Counted from the first letter of the stretch, positions 44,779 through 53,927 are shown. The stretch: 62,498 nucleotides of DNA from an uncultured Alphaproteobacteria bacterium (GCA_902597015.1 CACJWQ010000007.1:1-62498); one strand, 5' to 3'. A program made the numbers and translations. Notes: generated from the sequence alone by a model not told the origin.

Positions 44779-45570
44779 ATGAATTTTAATCTAATTTTAA
44801 CAGAAAAAAATAATAATATTTTTAATATTATTCTTAATAATCAGAAAAACCAAAACACTTTAACTGAAAACATGATCAATGAATTAACATCAGCGCTAGA
44901 CATTGCTGATAAAGATAATGAAGTAAAAGTAATTATTTTATCATCAAAAGGTAATATTTTTTGTGCAGGACATAATTTAAAAGATTTAAATTCACAAAGA
45001 TTGCAAAATGACAAAGGTGAAAGCTATTTTAAAAAAATATTTCAAATGTGCTCTCAGCTTATGCTCAAAATTAATAAAAATAATAAACCAGTTATAGCTA
45101 TGGTTGATGGTATTGCTACTGCAGCAGGCTGTCAGTTAATTTCTAGCTGTGATCTAGCCTACTCAAGTAGTAGAGCAAAATATGCAACCCCGGGTGTTAA
45201 CATAGGATTATTTTGTTCTACGCCAATGGTTCCATTATCAAGAACTGTAGGTAAAAAACAAGCAATGGAAATGCTTCTCACAGGAGATCTTATAGATGCA
45301 AATAAAGCATTAAGGATTGGTTTAATAAATGATGTCTTTGAAGAAGATAGTTTAAAAGAAAATGTATTTCAAATTGCTAAAAAAATATCTTCTAAATCTT
45401 CTAATACTATTAAAATTGGTAAAGAAGCTTTTTACAAACAAAAAGATATGAATTTAGAAGACGCCTATACTTTTACTTCAAAGGTAATGACGGAAAATAT
45501 GTTACATGATGATTCTAAGGAAGGCATTGATGCTTTTTTAGAAAAGAGAGAACCAAATTGGAAAGAATAA
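44779..45570 (+). CDS. ECHDC3-type crotonase-fold protein
   Basis: This 263-residue crotonase-superfamily protein has the CoA-binding FCAGHNLKDL near residue 66 and the oxyanion-hole region DGIATAAGCQLISSCDLA near residue 112. It resembles ECHDC3 proteins (ATPGVNIGLFCSTPMV segment). The two catalytic glutamates of enoyl-CoA hydratase align with Gln (GCQLI) and Gly (TPGVN), so ordinary hydration is unlikely. Its start directly follows the OsmC stop. It is the last gene of the run starting at the methyltransferase and converges on the hydroxylase gene with a 4-bp gap. Confidence 0.85.
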   Translation: MNFNLILTEKNNNIFNIILNNQKNQNTLTENMINELTSALDIADKDNEVKVIILSSKGNIFCAGHNLKDLNSQRLQNDKGESYFKKIFQMCSQLMLKINKNNKPVIAMVDGIATAAGCQLISSCDLAYSSSRAKYATPGVNIGLFCSTPMVPLSRTVGKKQAMEMLLTGDLIDANKALRIGLINDVFEEDSLKENVFQIAKKISSKSSNTIKIGKEAFYKQKDMNLEDAYTFTSKVMTENMLHDDSKEGIDAFLEKREPNWKE

Positions 45571-45574
45571 TTTC

Positions 45575-46510
45575 TCATTTTTTTGTACCATCATTAAAAG
45601 TTCCAAAAAATCTATCCCAAGGCATTTCTATAGTTCCATAATTACAATTAAAGTATCGGTGGTGAAGTTGGTGAAAGAAATCACCTGCTTTTAATCTTTT
45701 TTTATCTTTAATCACAATACTATCAAAGCCGGAATGACTAAAAGCTGGATTTAATCCTTGTTGATAAAAATGAAAAAGTACATGTATTGGACTTGACGGA
45801 ACAACAAAATGTATAACTACTGTTGAAAAGTATAAAATATGTTCGATAGGATGCATAGATATGCCACTCCAAGGTCCTGGACTTATATTTCTATGATGTA
45901 AATTGTGAACAGTTTTATAGAGAAAAGTAAAATGTAATAATCGATGAATAATATAAAAGTGCGCACTTGACCAAATAGGAATTAAAATAAAAAATATTCC
46001 ATACCAAAAAGGGTTATCATGCCAAAACATGATAGGAACGATATCATTACTTGCTGCCCAAAAATAAAAACTTTCAAATATTGTCCATATAGTAACACCA
46101 CTTATAATTGTCCAAAAAATATTATCAAAAAGTTGATTATTGAAAGTAAATTTTTTTACTTTTTCATCTATAAATTTTTTTTCAAATTTAAGTTTTTTAC
46201 TTTGTCCTTTTAAGTAATAAAACCAAAAATGTAGAGAACCAGCAACAAGAGTGATTAAAATACAATTTCTAATCCATAACTGTGCAATCCACGAAAAAGA
46301 AAAATTTTTCATTTCTTCAGCAGACGGGTGAAACAAATAGAATATAAATATAGCAAGTAGGACTTCAATTATAATTGAACTAATGTGAAGCCAATAAGAA
46401 GCTAGCCATTTGAAAAACAATAAAAAATTTGGTGGCCAATCTAATATTGGCGATAATTTAATTGGTAAGGTTGGTTGCCAATTCCATTCATGGCGATTTT
46501 TTAAACTCAT
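45575..46510 (-). CDS. Sterol desaturase/fatty acid hydroxylase family membrane protein
   Basis: This 311-residue integral membrane diiron protein has about four hydrophobic spans and the histidine boxes HRLLH, HNLHH and HQLHH, plus MHPIEH. Such enzymes hydroxylate or desaturate lipid chains or sterols, or cleave ether bonds, using O2 at the membrane. It follows the aldehyde dehydrogenase by one base and the GMC gene beyond that, suggesting one operon of hydroxylation, alcohol oxidation and aldehyde oxidation. The substrate is unknown. Confidence 0.85.
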   Translation of the reverse strand: MSLKNRHEWNWQPTLPIKLSPILDWPPNFLLFFKWLASYWLHISSIIIEVLLAIFIFYLFHPSAEEMKNFSFSWIAQLWIRNCILITLVAGSLHFWFYYLKGQSKKLKFEKKFIDEKVKKFTFNNQLFDNIFWTIISGVTIWTIFESFYFWAASNDIVPIMFWHDNPFWYGIFFILIPIWSSAHFYIIHRLLHFTFLYKTVHNLHHRNISPGPWSGISMHPIEHILYFSTVVIHFVVPSSPIHVLFHFYQQGLNPAFSHSGFDSIVIKDKKRLKAGDFFHQLHHRYFNCNYGTIEMPWDRFFGTFNDGTKK

Positions 46511-46511
46511 T

Positions 46512-47984
46512 TTAAAATGGATCTGGTTGGGAGGGATTGGTTGCTAACCATGTAGATTTGGTCTGCATGTAACTTTGCATTCCTTCCCATCCATTTTCAC
46601 GACCGTATCCTGATTGCTTGAAGCCTCCGACTGGTGATTGAGTAGAAGCATTAAAATAATTATTTATATAAACAGTTCCAGCTTCTATCTTATCTGCTAA
46701 ACGTATAGCTTTATTAGTATCATTAGTCCAAATACCTGCTGCAAGCCCATAGATAGTATCATTTGCAATTTTAATTACTTCATCTTCATCCTCCCAAGTT
46801 TGTATTGAGGCTACAGGTCCAAATACTTCATTTTGAGCTAAATCATCTTCATTTGGAACATTGTCAAAAATAGTTGGTCCAATATAGTATCCTTCAGACT
46901 TTTGTTCTTTTCTTCCATCAATTAATAATTTTAAACCTCTTTTTTCAGCTGCTTCTATCTTAGATAAAATAAATTCATATTGCTCTTTATTTGCTATAGG
47001 TCCTATTTGTGTTGCAACATCATTTGGGTGACCAACTTTAGCCTTTTTAACAACTTCTAATAAATTATGAGTAAATTTATCTTTTATATCTTTATGTACT
47101 AATATTCTTGAACCTGAAATACAGCTATGACCTGAAACTGGAAAGATTCCTGATACAACTCCATTAACTGATAAAGTTAAATCAGCATCTTTAAATATAA
47201 TTTGTGGTGATTTTCCTCCTAGCTCCATAATAATAGGTTTAACATTTTTGGATGCACTTAAACTTGCTGCACTCCCCCCTTTTGTTCCACCTGTAAAACT
47301 TATCATTCTAACATCTTGATGTTCAATAAGAGGTGCACCGGTGGTGGGACCAAAACCAGTAACAACATTAATCAAACCTTCTGGAAGATCGGCTTCTTCT
47401 AGAATTTTCATTAGCTCTAATGTAGAGCACGATGCTCTTTCTGATGGTTTAATTACAACTGTATTGCCTGCAGCTATTGCCGGCGCTAATTTCCAGATCA
47501 ATGTTCCAATTGGTGAGTTCCAAGGAAGAATAAGTGCAACAACTCCAAATGGTTCCCATTTTAAATAATTATGCATGTTTGGAACCTCTGAAGGTATCAA
47601 TCTACCTTCATACTTGTCACACATGCCTGCATAATAATAAAAACTCTCAGTCTGCCAGCTGGTTAAAGAAGGAGTGATATTTTTTGGAAGTTTGCCGTTA
47701 TCTTTAGTTTCTATTTGCCCAATGCGTTCTGCATTTTTAGCAATAATATCTCCAATTCTATTTAATGTTCTCCCTCTTTCTGCTGGATGCATTTTACCAT
47801 AAGGACCATCATAATAAGCATGTTTAGCAGATGATACTGCAAGATTAATATCTTTTTCATTACAGTCAGGAATCCTTGCCCATACTTTACCTATAGATGG
47901 ATCCTCACTTTCAAAATATTTTTCAGAAGAAGGGTTATGCCATTTATTTCCTGCATAAAATTTGTAGGTTTGAATTTCAGACAT
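46512..47984 (-). CDS. Aldehyde dehydrogenase (NAD(P)+)
   Basis: This 490-residue member of the ALDH superfamily has FGVVALILPWNSPIG near residue 142, FTGGTKGG near residue 231, catalytic glutamate in MELGGKSPQ and nucleophilic cysteine in SGHSCISGSR near residue 285. It would oxidise an aldehyde to its acid. It is 45 bp downstream of a GMC oxidoreductase, an order typical of alcohol-to-acid pairs such as BetA-BetB, but the N-terminus (SEIQTYKFYAGNKWHNP) does not single out BetB. It lies one base ahead of the membrane hydroxylase. Confidence 0.9.
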   Translation of the reverse strand: MSEIQTYKFYAGNKWHNPSSEKYFESEDPSIGKVWARIPDCNEKDINLAVSSAKHAYYDGPYGKMHPAERGRTLNRIGDIIAKNAERIGQIETKDNGKLPKNITPSLTSWQTESFYYYAGMCDKYEGRLIPSEVPNMHNYLKWEPFGVVALILPWNSPIGTLIWKLAPAIAAGNTVVIKPSERASCSTLELMKILEEADLPEGLINVVTGFGPTTGAPLIEHQDVRMISFTGGTKGGSAASLSASKNVKPIIMELGGKSPQIIFKDADLTLSVNGVVSGIFPVSGHSCISGSRILVHKDIKDKFTHNLLEVVKKAKVGHPNDVATQIGPIANKEQYEFILSKIEAAEKRGLKLLIDGRKEQKSEGYYIGPTIFDNVPNEDDLAQNEVFGPVASIQTWEDEDEVIKIANDTIYGLAAGIWTNDTNKAIRLADKIEAGTVYINNYFNASTQSPVGGFKQSGYGRENGWEGMQSYMQTKSTWLATNPSQPDPF

Positions 47985-48029
47985 AATTTATTTAAACTTA
48001 AATATTTTCATTGGTCAACTTATTTGTGA

Positions 48030-49673
48030 TTAATTAATTTTTTTTAATATCATATCTGATGCTTTTTCTGCTAACATAATTACAGATGCATTTATATTTC
48101 CACTTATCATATCTGGAAAAGAAGAAGCATCTACTACTCTCAGATTGTCTATTCCTCTAACTTTAAGCTGATTATCAAGTACAGCCATTTTGTTATTACT
48201 TGAACCCATTGCGCAAGTAGATGCAGGATGATGACCAGTTTGTACATGATTTCGTACTGACTCTTTTAAATCTTGATCACTTTTGATTTTTTTTCCTGGA
48301 AGTAATTCTTCCGAAACAATTTTAGCTAAACTGGGTTTTGACAATACTTCCCTTGTATGCTTCATCCCTTCTATCATATCTTCCATATCAGATGGATCAA
48401 TGAACCAATTTGGATTTATATTAAGTTCATCATTTGGATTTGAGCTTTTAAGTTTTACACTTCCTGTACTTTTTGGTCTTAGTAAATTAATTTGAAAGTG
48501 CATTCCTGGAAAAGCTTTTTTACCTCTAGAAAAAAATAATGAACCAAAATTTAATAAATTGTCTAAACTCATAGACCAATTATCTTTTTCTTCTTTGAAA
48601 CACATAGGTGTCATAAACAATTGTATTTCAGGCATATCTTTTTCTCTTATTGCATGGAATAGATTTGTTGACCAAAAAGGAGCTGCAGCTAATCCTTGTT
48701 TAAATAAAATATATTTTAATCCCACAATAATAGCTCTATCAATTCTTTGATATTTAGAGAAACTCAAATTGTGGTTTTGAAAAGCCCAATTCATTGGCAT
48801 AACAGGATGATCGTGAAGGTTTTCACCCACTCCAGGTAAATTAATTAATAAATCTATGTTTTTTTCTTTTAAATGTTCTTCTGGTCCGATTCCTGATAAC
48901 ATTAAGCATTTAGGACTACCGAATGCTCCTAAAGATAATATTACCTCTGATGATGCATAAACTTCACCATTTGATAAAAGTAATCCTTTAGCTTTATTTT
49001 TCTCAATTAAAATTTTTATTACAGATGTATTTTTATAAATTGTTAAATTGCTAGGTTTAAATTTTAAATAAGCTTCTGCGGATGATTGTCTTTTTCCATT
49101 CCATACCTTAACATCATATCGACCTACCCCATTTAAATTGCCATTATAAAAATCATTATTAATTTCTGCCCCTGCTTCAACACATGCATCAATAAATGCT
49201 TGATCGATAGAATTGTAATTTCCAGCTGGTGTAAGTTTTAAAGGACCTGAGTGTGAGTGATATTCATTTTTTTCTCTATGAAAAGCTGAAGCAGATCTTT
49301 TGAAATATGGTAATACATCATTATATGACCAACCCTCTAAGCCCTTTTGTCTCCACCTATTAAAATCACCTGGAGCGCCTCTCATATAAATCATACCGTT
49401 TAAAAGAGAAGATCCACCTAGTCCTTTACCTCTAGGGTATAAAATTTTTCTATTATTTAAAGAAGGTTGAGGTATTGATTCAAAACCCCAATCAAATTTA
49501 GGGTTTCCAAAAATGTATCCGTTACCACCGGGCATTTGAGTGAATAAACTTTTTCCTGACCCCCCTGCTTCTATCAGTAATACCTTTATATCTTTATTTT
49601 CAGATAATCTTGAGGCTAATGTACAGCCAGCAGAACCTCCTCCTGCTATTATATAGTCAAATGTTTTTTTCAT
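48030..49673 (-). CDS. GMC-family FAD oxidoreductase (second copy type)
   Basis: This 547-residue glucose-methanol-choline enzyme has DYIIAGGGSAGCTLASRLS at residues 6-24, GLGGSSLLNGMIYMRG near residue 84, the active-site histidine in TGHHPASTCAMG and NASVIMLAEKASDMI at the C-terminus. It differs considerably from the GMC protein at 29645-31246, so this is not a recent duplicate. An alcohol feeding the downstream aldehyde dehydrogenase is the likely substrate. Promoters would lie in the 60-bp gap to the divergent HTD2-like gene. Confidence 0.9.
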   Translation of the reverse strand: MKKTFDYIIAGGGSAGCTLASRLSENKDIKVLLIEAGGSGKSLFTQMPGGNGYIFGNPKFDWGFESIPQPSLNNRKILYPRGKGLGGSSLLNGMIYMRGAPGDFNRWRQKGLEGWSYNDVLPYFKRSASAFHREKNEYHSHSGPLKLTPAGNYNSIDQAFIDACVEAGAEINNDFYNGNLNGVGRYDVKVWNGKRQSSAEAYLKFKPSNLTIYKNTSVIKILIEKNKAKGLLLSNGEVYASSEVILSLGAFGSPKCLMLSGIGPEEHLKEKNIDLLINLPGVGENLHDHPVMPMNWAFQNHNLSFSKYQRIDRAIIVGLKYILFKQGLAAAPFWSTNLFHAIREKDMPEIQLFMTPMCFKEEKDNWSMSLDNLLNFGSLFFSRGKKAFPGMHFQINLLRPKSTGSVKLKSSNPNDELNINPNWFIDPSDMEDMIEGMKHTREVLSKPSLAKIVSEELLPGKKIKSDQDLKESVRNHVQTGHHPASTCAMGSSNNKMAVLDNQLKVRGIDNLRVVDASSFPDMISGNINASVIMLAEKASDMILKKIN

Positions 49674-49683
49674 TTTTAAAAAA

Positions 49684-49711
49684 TATAAATTATACTAATA
49701 ATTAATTTATA
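49684..49711. promoter_or_regulatory. AT-rich inverted repeat between GMC and HTD2-like genes
   Basis: TATAAATTA (49684-49692) and TAATTTATA (49703-49711) are exact inverted 9-mers with 10 bases between them, in a 60-bp divergent intergenic region. The half-site ATAAATTA is the same as in the repeat at 35897, although the spacer differs. It is a weak candidate operator because of the AT background. Confidence 0.3.
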
Positions 49712-49733
49712 AGTAAACTCGAGTAAATTAAAT

Positions 49734-50552
49734 ATGAATAATTACAAAGATTGGATCGGAAAGAAAATTTCAAGAAGTGATATTATTACTCCTCGATTAG
49801 TTGATCATTTAAAAAAAACAATTGATCAAAACTGTTTAAGTGATCAAACTGTGCCTGAGGGAATTTTTTTATGTTTATGTCCAGATGTATCTTCAATAAT
49901 TGATCTAGACAAAGATGGAAATACAAAATTAGGAATTTTCTTACCTGAGTTACCTTATAAAATTAGAATGTGGGCTGGTGGTAAAATAAAAATATTTGAT
50001 GAATTTAAAATTGGATCTGAAATTAAAAAAAATTCAACAATTTCAAGTATTGAATTTAAAGAAGGTAGATCAGGCAATCTATGTTTTGTAAATATTAATC
50101 ATGAATATTTAAATAAAAATAAATTAATAATATCAGAAGATCAAACTGCTGTTTATAGAGAAAAAATAAATAAAAACTCCATTACTCCTAAAATAAAAGA
50201 CGAATTAAAATTAATTGATAAAGTAGAAATTTTTAGTTCATCAACTTTGCTATTTAGATATTCTGCTTTAACTTTTAATGGACATAAGATTCATTATGAT
50301 AATGATTATACAAAAAATTATGAGGGTCATATGGGATTATTAGTCCATGCGCCTCTTCAAGCAACTTATCTTTTAAATCTTGCAAGAAAAAATGAGATTG
50401 AGTTCAATTCTTTTGAATATAAAGCTACAGCGCCTCTTGTATATAACAATAATTTCTTTGTAGAAATTGGTGAAAATCGAGATGATGAAATTATTGGAAG
50501 AATTCTTAATGAAAAACAAGAAATTACAATGATTGCAAAATATAAAAAATGA
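49734..50552 (+). CDS. HTD2/FAS1-type hotdog dehydratase-like protein (mesaconyl-C4-CoA hydratase-like)
   Basis: The 272-residue protein has the double-hotdog arrangement of HTD2-like hydratases: an N-terminal FAS1-type dehydratase part and, near residue 175, LLFRYSALTFNGHKIHYDNDY with the catalytic aspartate/histidine region, then EGHMGLLVHAPLQATYLL. Relatives include mitochondrial HTD2 and the Chloroflexus mesaconyl-C4-CoA hydratase. It overlaps the MmgE/PrpD-family gene by 4 bp (ATGA), so the two are coupled and likely act on the same C4-C6 di- or tricarboxylate route. Confidence 0.78.
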   Translation: MNNYKDWIGKKISRSDIITPRLVDHLKKTIDQNCLSDQTVPEGIFLCLCPDVSSIIDLDKDGNTKLGIFLPELPYKIRMWAGGKIKIFDEFKIGSEIKKNSTISSIEFKEGRSGNLCFVNINHEYLNKNKLIISEDQTAVYREKINKNSITPKIKDELKLIDKVEIFSSSTLLFRYSALTFNGHKIHYDNDYTKNYEGHMGLLVHAPLQATYLLNLARKNEIEFNSFEYKATAPLVYNNNFFVEIGENRDDEIIGRILNEKQEITMIAKYKK

Positions 50553-51874
50553 GTTTTCATAAAAAATTTTGTAATTGGGCATCACAAAAAAAAATTAATA
50601 TCAATAAGGTAACTTATAAAAGAGCAGAAAATGCATTCATAGATACCCTAGCTTGTATATTATCAGGTGTTAAAGAAAAACAATCAAAGGTTGCCTTAAA
50701 ATATTGTCTAGAAAATAATTATTCAAAAACCATTAAGATATTTGGTGGAGGAAAAAAATTATCTATTTCTGCAGCATGTTTTTTACATGGAGTCAGATCA
50801 GCGTCTATAGACTTTGATGATTACGAATATGTTGCAGGATCTCATCCTAGTGCGCCAATTTTTTCAGCTCTTATATCTATTGCTCAAATGAAAAACATTT
50901 CAATTGAGGAAATATATCAGGGATGGGTAGTAGGATATGAATTAATTATAAAATTAGGACAAGCACTAAGCTATGATCATTATTATAAAGGATGGCATTC
51001 AGCAAACACAATAGGTGTGGTTGGAACTGCTGCAGCAGTATCTAAAGTGTTAAAATTAAATGCAGATCAAATGGCAAATGCAATTTCTATTGCAACAAGT
51101 TTTTCATCTGGTTTAAAACAGCAATTCGGCACAGATATAAAAGCTTTTCATGTAGGGTTTGCCTCTCAGGCAGGGGTACAGTCAGCCTTACTTGCAAAAA
51201 ATGGAGGGACAGCTAATCAAGATATTTGGAATATTGAGAGAGGATTTATTGAATTGTATGGTAGTAAATTTTCTAAAAAATTAAATAATAATTTTAAAAG
51301 ATCAGATTTAGGAAATGCAATAATTAAATTTCCAAATTTCATTAAGTTTTGGCCAGTTTGTAGTTATTCACAAAGAGTAATACAAGGAGGATTAATTTTA
51401 AATAAAAAAATTTTTATAAAAAAAAATATTAAATCTATTACAATTGAGTTTCCAGAACCTTGGTTCAGAGTATCAAAATTTCATATACCTAAAAATTCTA
51501 CTGAAGCTAGATTTTCATTGAGTTATTGTTTAGCAACTGCTCTCACTAATGGTAAATTTGATTTAAGTAGTTTAAATATTTCCAAAAATAAAAAAAGTTT
51601 AAATTTGGTTAAAAAAATTAAACTAGTCACTTACAAAGTGCCAAATAATTTTGAAGATTATGACCCTAAGTATCCTGATATAATTAAAGTAATAATGAAT
51701 GATGGAAGTATATTGATTGAAAAAATATCACATATTAAAGGAGGGAAAAATAACCCTTTAAAAGATGAAGATATTGATAATAAATTTTTAATGTGTGGAG
51801 GTAAAAAAAATATTTTAAATAAAATAAGAAATCAAAAATATAAGAAGAAAAATTTAAAAGAAATAATTTTTTAA
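50549..51874 (+). CDS. MmgE/PrpD family protein
   Basis: This 441-residue MmgE/PrpD-fold protein begins CNWASQKKININKVTYKRAENAFIDTLACILSG and contains HGVRSASIDFDDYEYVAGSHPSAPI near residue 74, with the conserved DD and H, and KGWHSANTIGVVGTAAAVSKVL near residue 147. The family includes 2-methylcitrate dehydratase (PrpD) and cis-aconitate decarboxylase. No prpB or prpC is nearby. It is translationally coupled to the HTD2-like hydratase. Its exact reaction is not determinable by eye. Confidence 0.85.
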   Translation: MSFHKKFCNWASQKKININKVTYKRAENAFIDTLACILSGVKEKQSKVALKYCLENNYSKTIKIFGGGKKLSISAACFLHGVRSASIDFDDYEYVAGSHPSAPIFSALISIAQMKNISIEEIYQGWVVGYELIIKLGQALSYDHYYKGWHSANTIGVVGTAAAVSKVLKLNADQMANAISIATSFSSGLKQQFGTDIKAFHVGFASQAGVQSALLAKNGGTANQDIWNIERGFIELYGSKFSKKLNNNFKRSDLGNAIIKFPNFIKFWPVCSYSQRVIQGGLILNKKIFIKKNIKSITIEFPEPWFRVSKFHIPKNSTEARFSLSYCLATALTNGKFDLSSLNISKNKKSLNLVKKIKLVTYKVPNNFEDYDPKYPDIIKVIMNDGSILIEKISHIKGGKNNPLKDEDIDNKFLMCGGKKNILNKIRNQKYKKKNLKEIIF

Positions 51875-51875
51875 T

Positions 51876-52736
51876 TTAGCTATTTTTTCTTTCTCTGTAA
51901 GCTATAAATATTCCGGTACTAATAATTATTGTTCCCCCTAAATAAATACTTAAAGTTGGAACCTCAGAATAAATTAAATATCCCATAAGTCCTACAAATA
52001 TAAAAGATGAGTATTCAAAGGGTGAAGTAATTGCAACATCTGCGTATTTAGCTGCTTGAGACATGAATAAATGTCCTAGAGATCCCATCACACCTAAACT
52101 CATAGCAAAAATTAATTGAATTCCATTTGGCATAATAAAATTATCAGGGAAAAATATTATTGACGTAATTAATAATGCAAAAGAGTAATAAAAAACAATT
52201 GCAACACTGGAATCAGTACTCATTACTGATCTAGTTGATAAATAAACGGAAGCCATAAAAGCAGCAGATATTAGAGGATAGAGTGTTTCTAATTTGAACA
52301 AATCAGTCCCAGGTTTAACAATAATTAACACACCAATAAAACCAATTAATATTGCAGTTGTTCTAAAAATCCCAATTCTCTCGCCAAGTATTGGTACAGC
52401 AAGAAAAGCAGCGATAATGGGAGCAGAATGTGCAATAGCAATATTCTCAGATAACATTAAATGATTAATTCCGTAAATATAGAATACAACACAAGCAGAA
52501 GCAGAAAGAGCTCGGATAGCATGTCCAACTGGTTTTTTAGTTTTTAACTTATCAAACCCAAAATACATTGCTAAAAAAGTTGCAATGATACTTCCACTTA
52601 GTGCTCTGAAGAATATTGATTCCCATACAGGGAAATGAAAGCTTAAATATTTATACGTGATATCATTTATACTGAGACAAAACATGGACAATAACATGAA
52701 AGAAATTCCCAAGAGATTATTATTTTTCGATTTCAT
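51876..52736 (-). CDS. EamA/DMT family permease
   Basis: This 286-residue protein has ten predicted membrane helices in two EamA repeats; the first covers about residues 8-140 (ISFMLLSMFCLSINDITYKYL) and the second about 150-280. Paralogous to rarD in the window but of the more general RhaT/YdcZ-like EamA type. It may export or import a metabolite. It is divergent from the dioxygenase by 50 bp and abuts the MmgE/PrpD gene 3' end with one base between. Confidence 0.83.
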   Translation of the reverse strand: MKSKNNNLLGISFMLLSMFCLSINDITYKYLSFHFPVWESIFFRALSGSIIATFLAMYFGFDKLKTKKPVGHAIRALSASACVVFYIYGINHLMLSENIAIAHSAPIIAAFLAVPILGERIGIFRTTAILIGFIGVLIIVKPGTDLFKLETLYPLISAAFMASVYLSTRSVMSTDSSVAIVFYYSFALLITSIIFFPDNFIMPNGIQLIFAMSLGVMGSLGHLFMSQAAKYADVAITSPFEYSSFIFVGLMGYLIYSEVPTLSIYLGGTIIISTGIFIAYRERKNS

Positions 52737-52786
52737 TAATTTGTTAAATATACTAAGATAATTTATTCAGATATAAATATTTCAAA

Positions 52787-53926
52787 ATGAGTAGTAAATA
52801 TCATGTAAAAAAATTAGAAAAAAAGAATGACCATTTAAGTATTTTGTGGAAAGATAATTTTGAAAGTAAATTCCATTTTATGTGGTTAAGAGATAATTGT
52901 CCAACAGCAATACATCCTACTGCTAATATGCGAGTCTTTAATATTTTAACTGTTAGTAAAAATATATTTCCTAAAAAGTATAAAATTGAAAAAAATAAAC
53001 TCAATATTGATTGGAGTGAAGGTGATCATAGTAGCATATTCAATTTAAAATGGTTAAGAGATCATTGTTATACCGAAATAAATAATCGAAAATATAAATC
53101 ACCTTATGTTTTTTGGGATGGTAAATTAAAAAAAAATTTAAAGAAAATTATTGTTGATCATAATAGTGTAATAAAAAATGACAAAGATTTAAGTAAATGG
53201 TTAAATTTACTTCATACGTATGGTTTTGCATTAATCAAAAATGCTCCAACTAGCAAAAAATCAGCATTCAAAATATTAAATAGAATAAGCCATCATAGAG
53301 AAACATTTTTTGGCACACCATTTGAAGTAATTAACATTCCAAAGCCAAATAACACTGCTTATACGGCAGATGCATTAAGAAATCATACCGACTTACCTTA
53401 TTTTGAATATGCTCCTGGTTATCAGTTTCTTCATTGTTTAGTGAATGAAGCTAATGGTGGATTATCATCTGTTGTAGATGGTTTTGCAGTTGCAAATTAT
53501 TTAAAAAAAAATGCAAAAGATGTTTTTAAGATTTTAACACAAACTTATGTGAAGTTTAAAGATACTGATTATACTCAAAAAGCTGTTAGAATTCTTCATT
53601 CACCAATAATTACACTTACAAAAGATAATGATTATAATGATATTAGATTTAGTATGGCTGCAATGGGTGCTGTAGATGTTGATCCAAAAAAAATGAAAAA
53701 ATTTTACGAAGCATATCAATATTTCGCATCACTACTTCAAAACAAGAAATTTAAAATTGATTTTAGATTAGGGGCAGGTGATATTTTTTGTTTTAACAAC
53801 AGAAGAGTATTACATGGTAGAACTGAATTTGACCCAAACTCTGGAAATAGACATCTTCAAGGATATTATATTGAAAGAGATGAAATAATAGGAAGATTAA
53901 ATTATTTTAATAATATTAAAGTTTAG
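52787..53926 (+). CDS. Gamma-butyrobetaine dioxygenase-like Fe(II)/2-oxoglutarate enzyme
   Basis: This 379-residue BBOX/TmpA-type dioxygenase has an N-terminal DUF971-like domain (MWLRDNCPTAIHP, KWLRDHCYTE) and a TauD-type catalytic domain. The Fe ligands are H and D in RNHTDLPYFEY near residue 200 and a distal histidine in RRVLHGRTEF near residue 345, with the arginine that binds 2-oxoglutarate. BBOX makes L-carnitine from gamma-butyrobetaine; TmpA hydroxylates trimethylaminoethylphosphonate. The carnitine genes at 24.5-26.9 kb favour the BBOX role. It converges on the aldehyde dehydrogenase with one base between. Confidence 0.83.
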   Translation: MSSKYHVKKLEKKNDHLSILWKDNFESKFHFMWLRDNCPTAIHPTANMRVFNILTVSKNIFPKKYKIEKNKLNIDWSEGDHSSIFNLKWLRDHCYTEINNRKYKSPYVFWDGKLKKNLKKIIVDHNSVIKNDKDLSKWLNLLHTYGFALIKNAPTSKKSAFKILNRISHHRETFFGTPFEVINIPKPNNTAYTADALRNHTDLPYFEYAPGYQFLHCLVNEANGGLSSVVDGFAVANYLKKNAKDVFKILTQTYVKFKDTDYTQKAVRILHSPIITLTKDNDYNDIRFSMAAMGAVDVDPKKMKKFYEAYQYFASLLQNKKFKIDFRLGAGDIFCFNNRRVLHGRTEFDPNSGNRHLQGYYIERDEIIGRLNYFNNIKV

Positions 53927-53927
53927 A

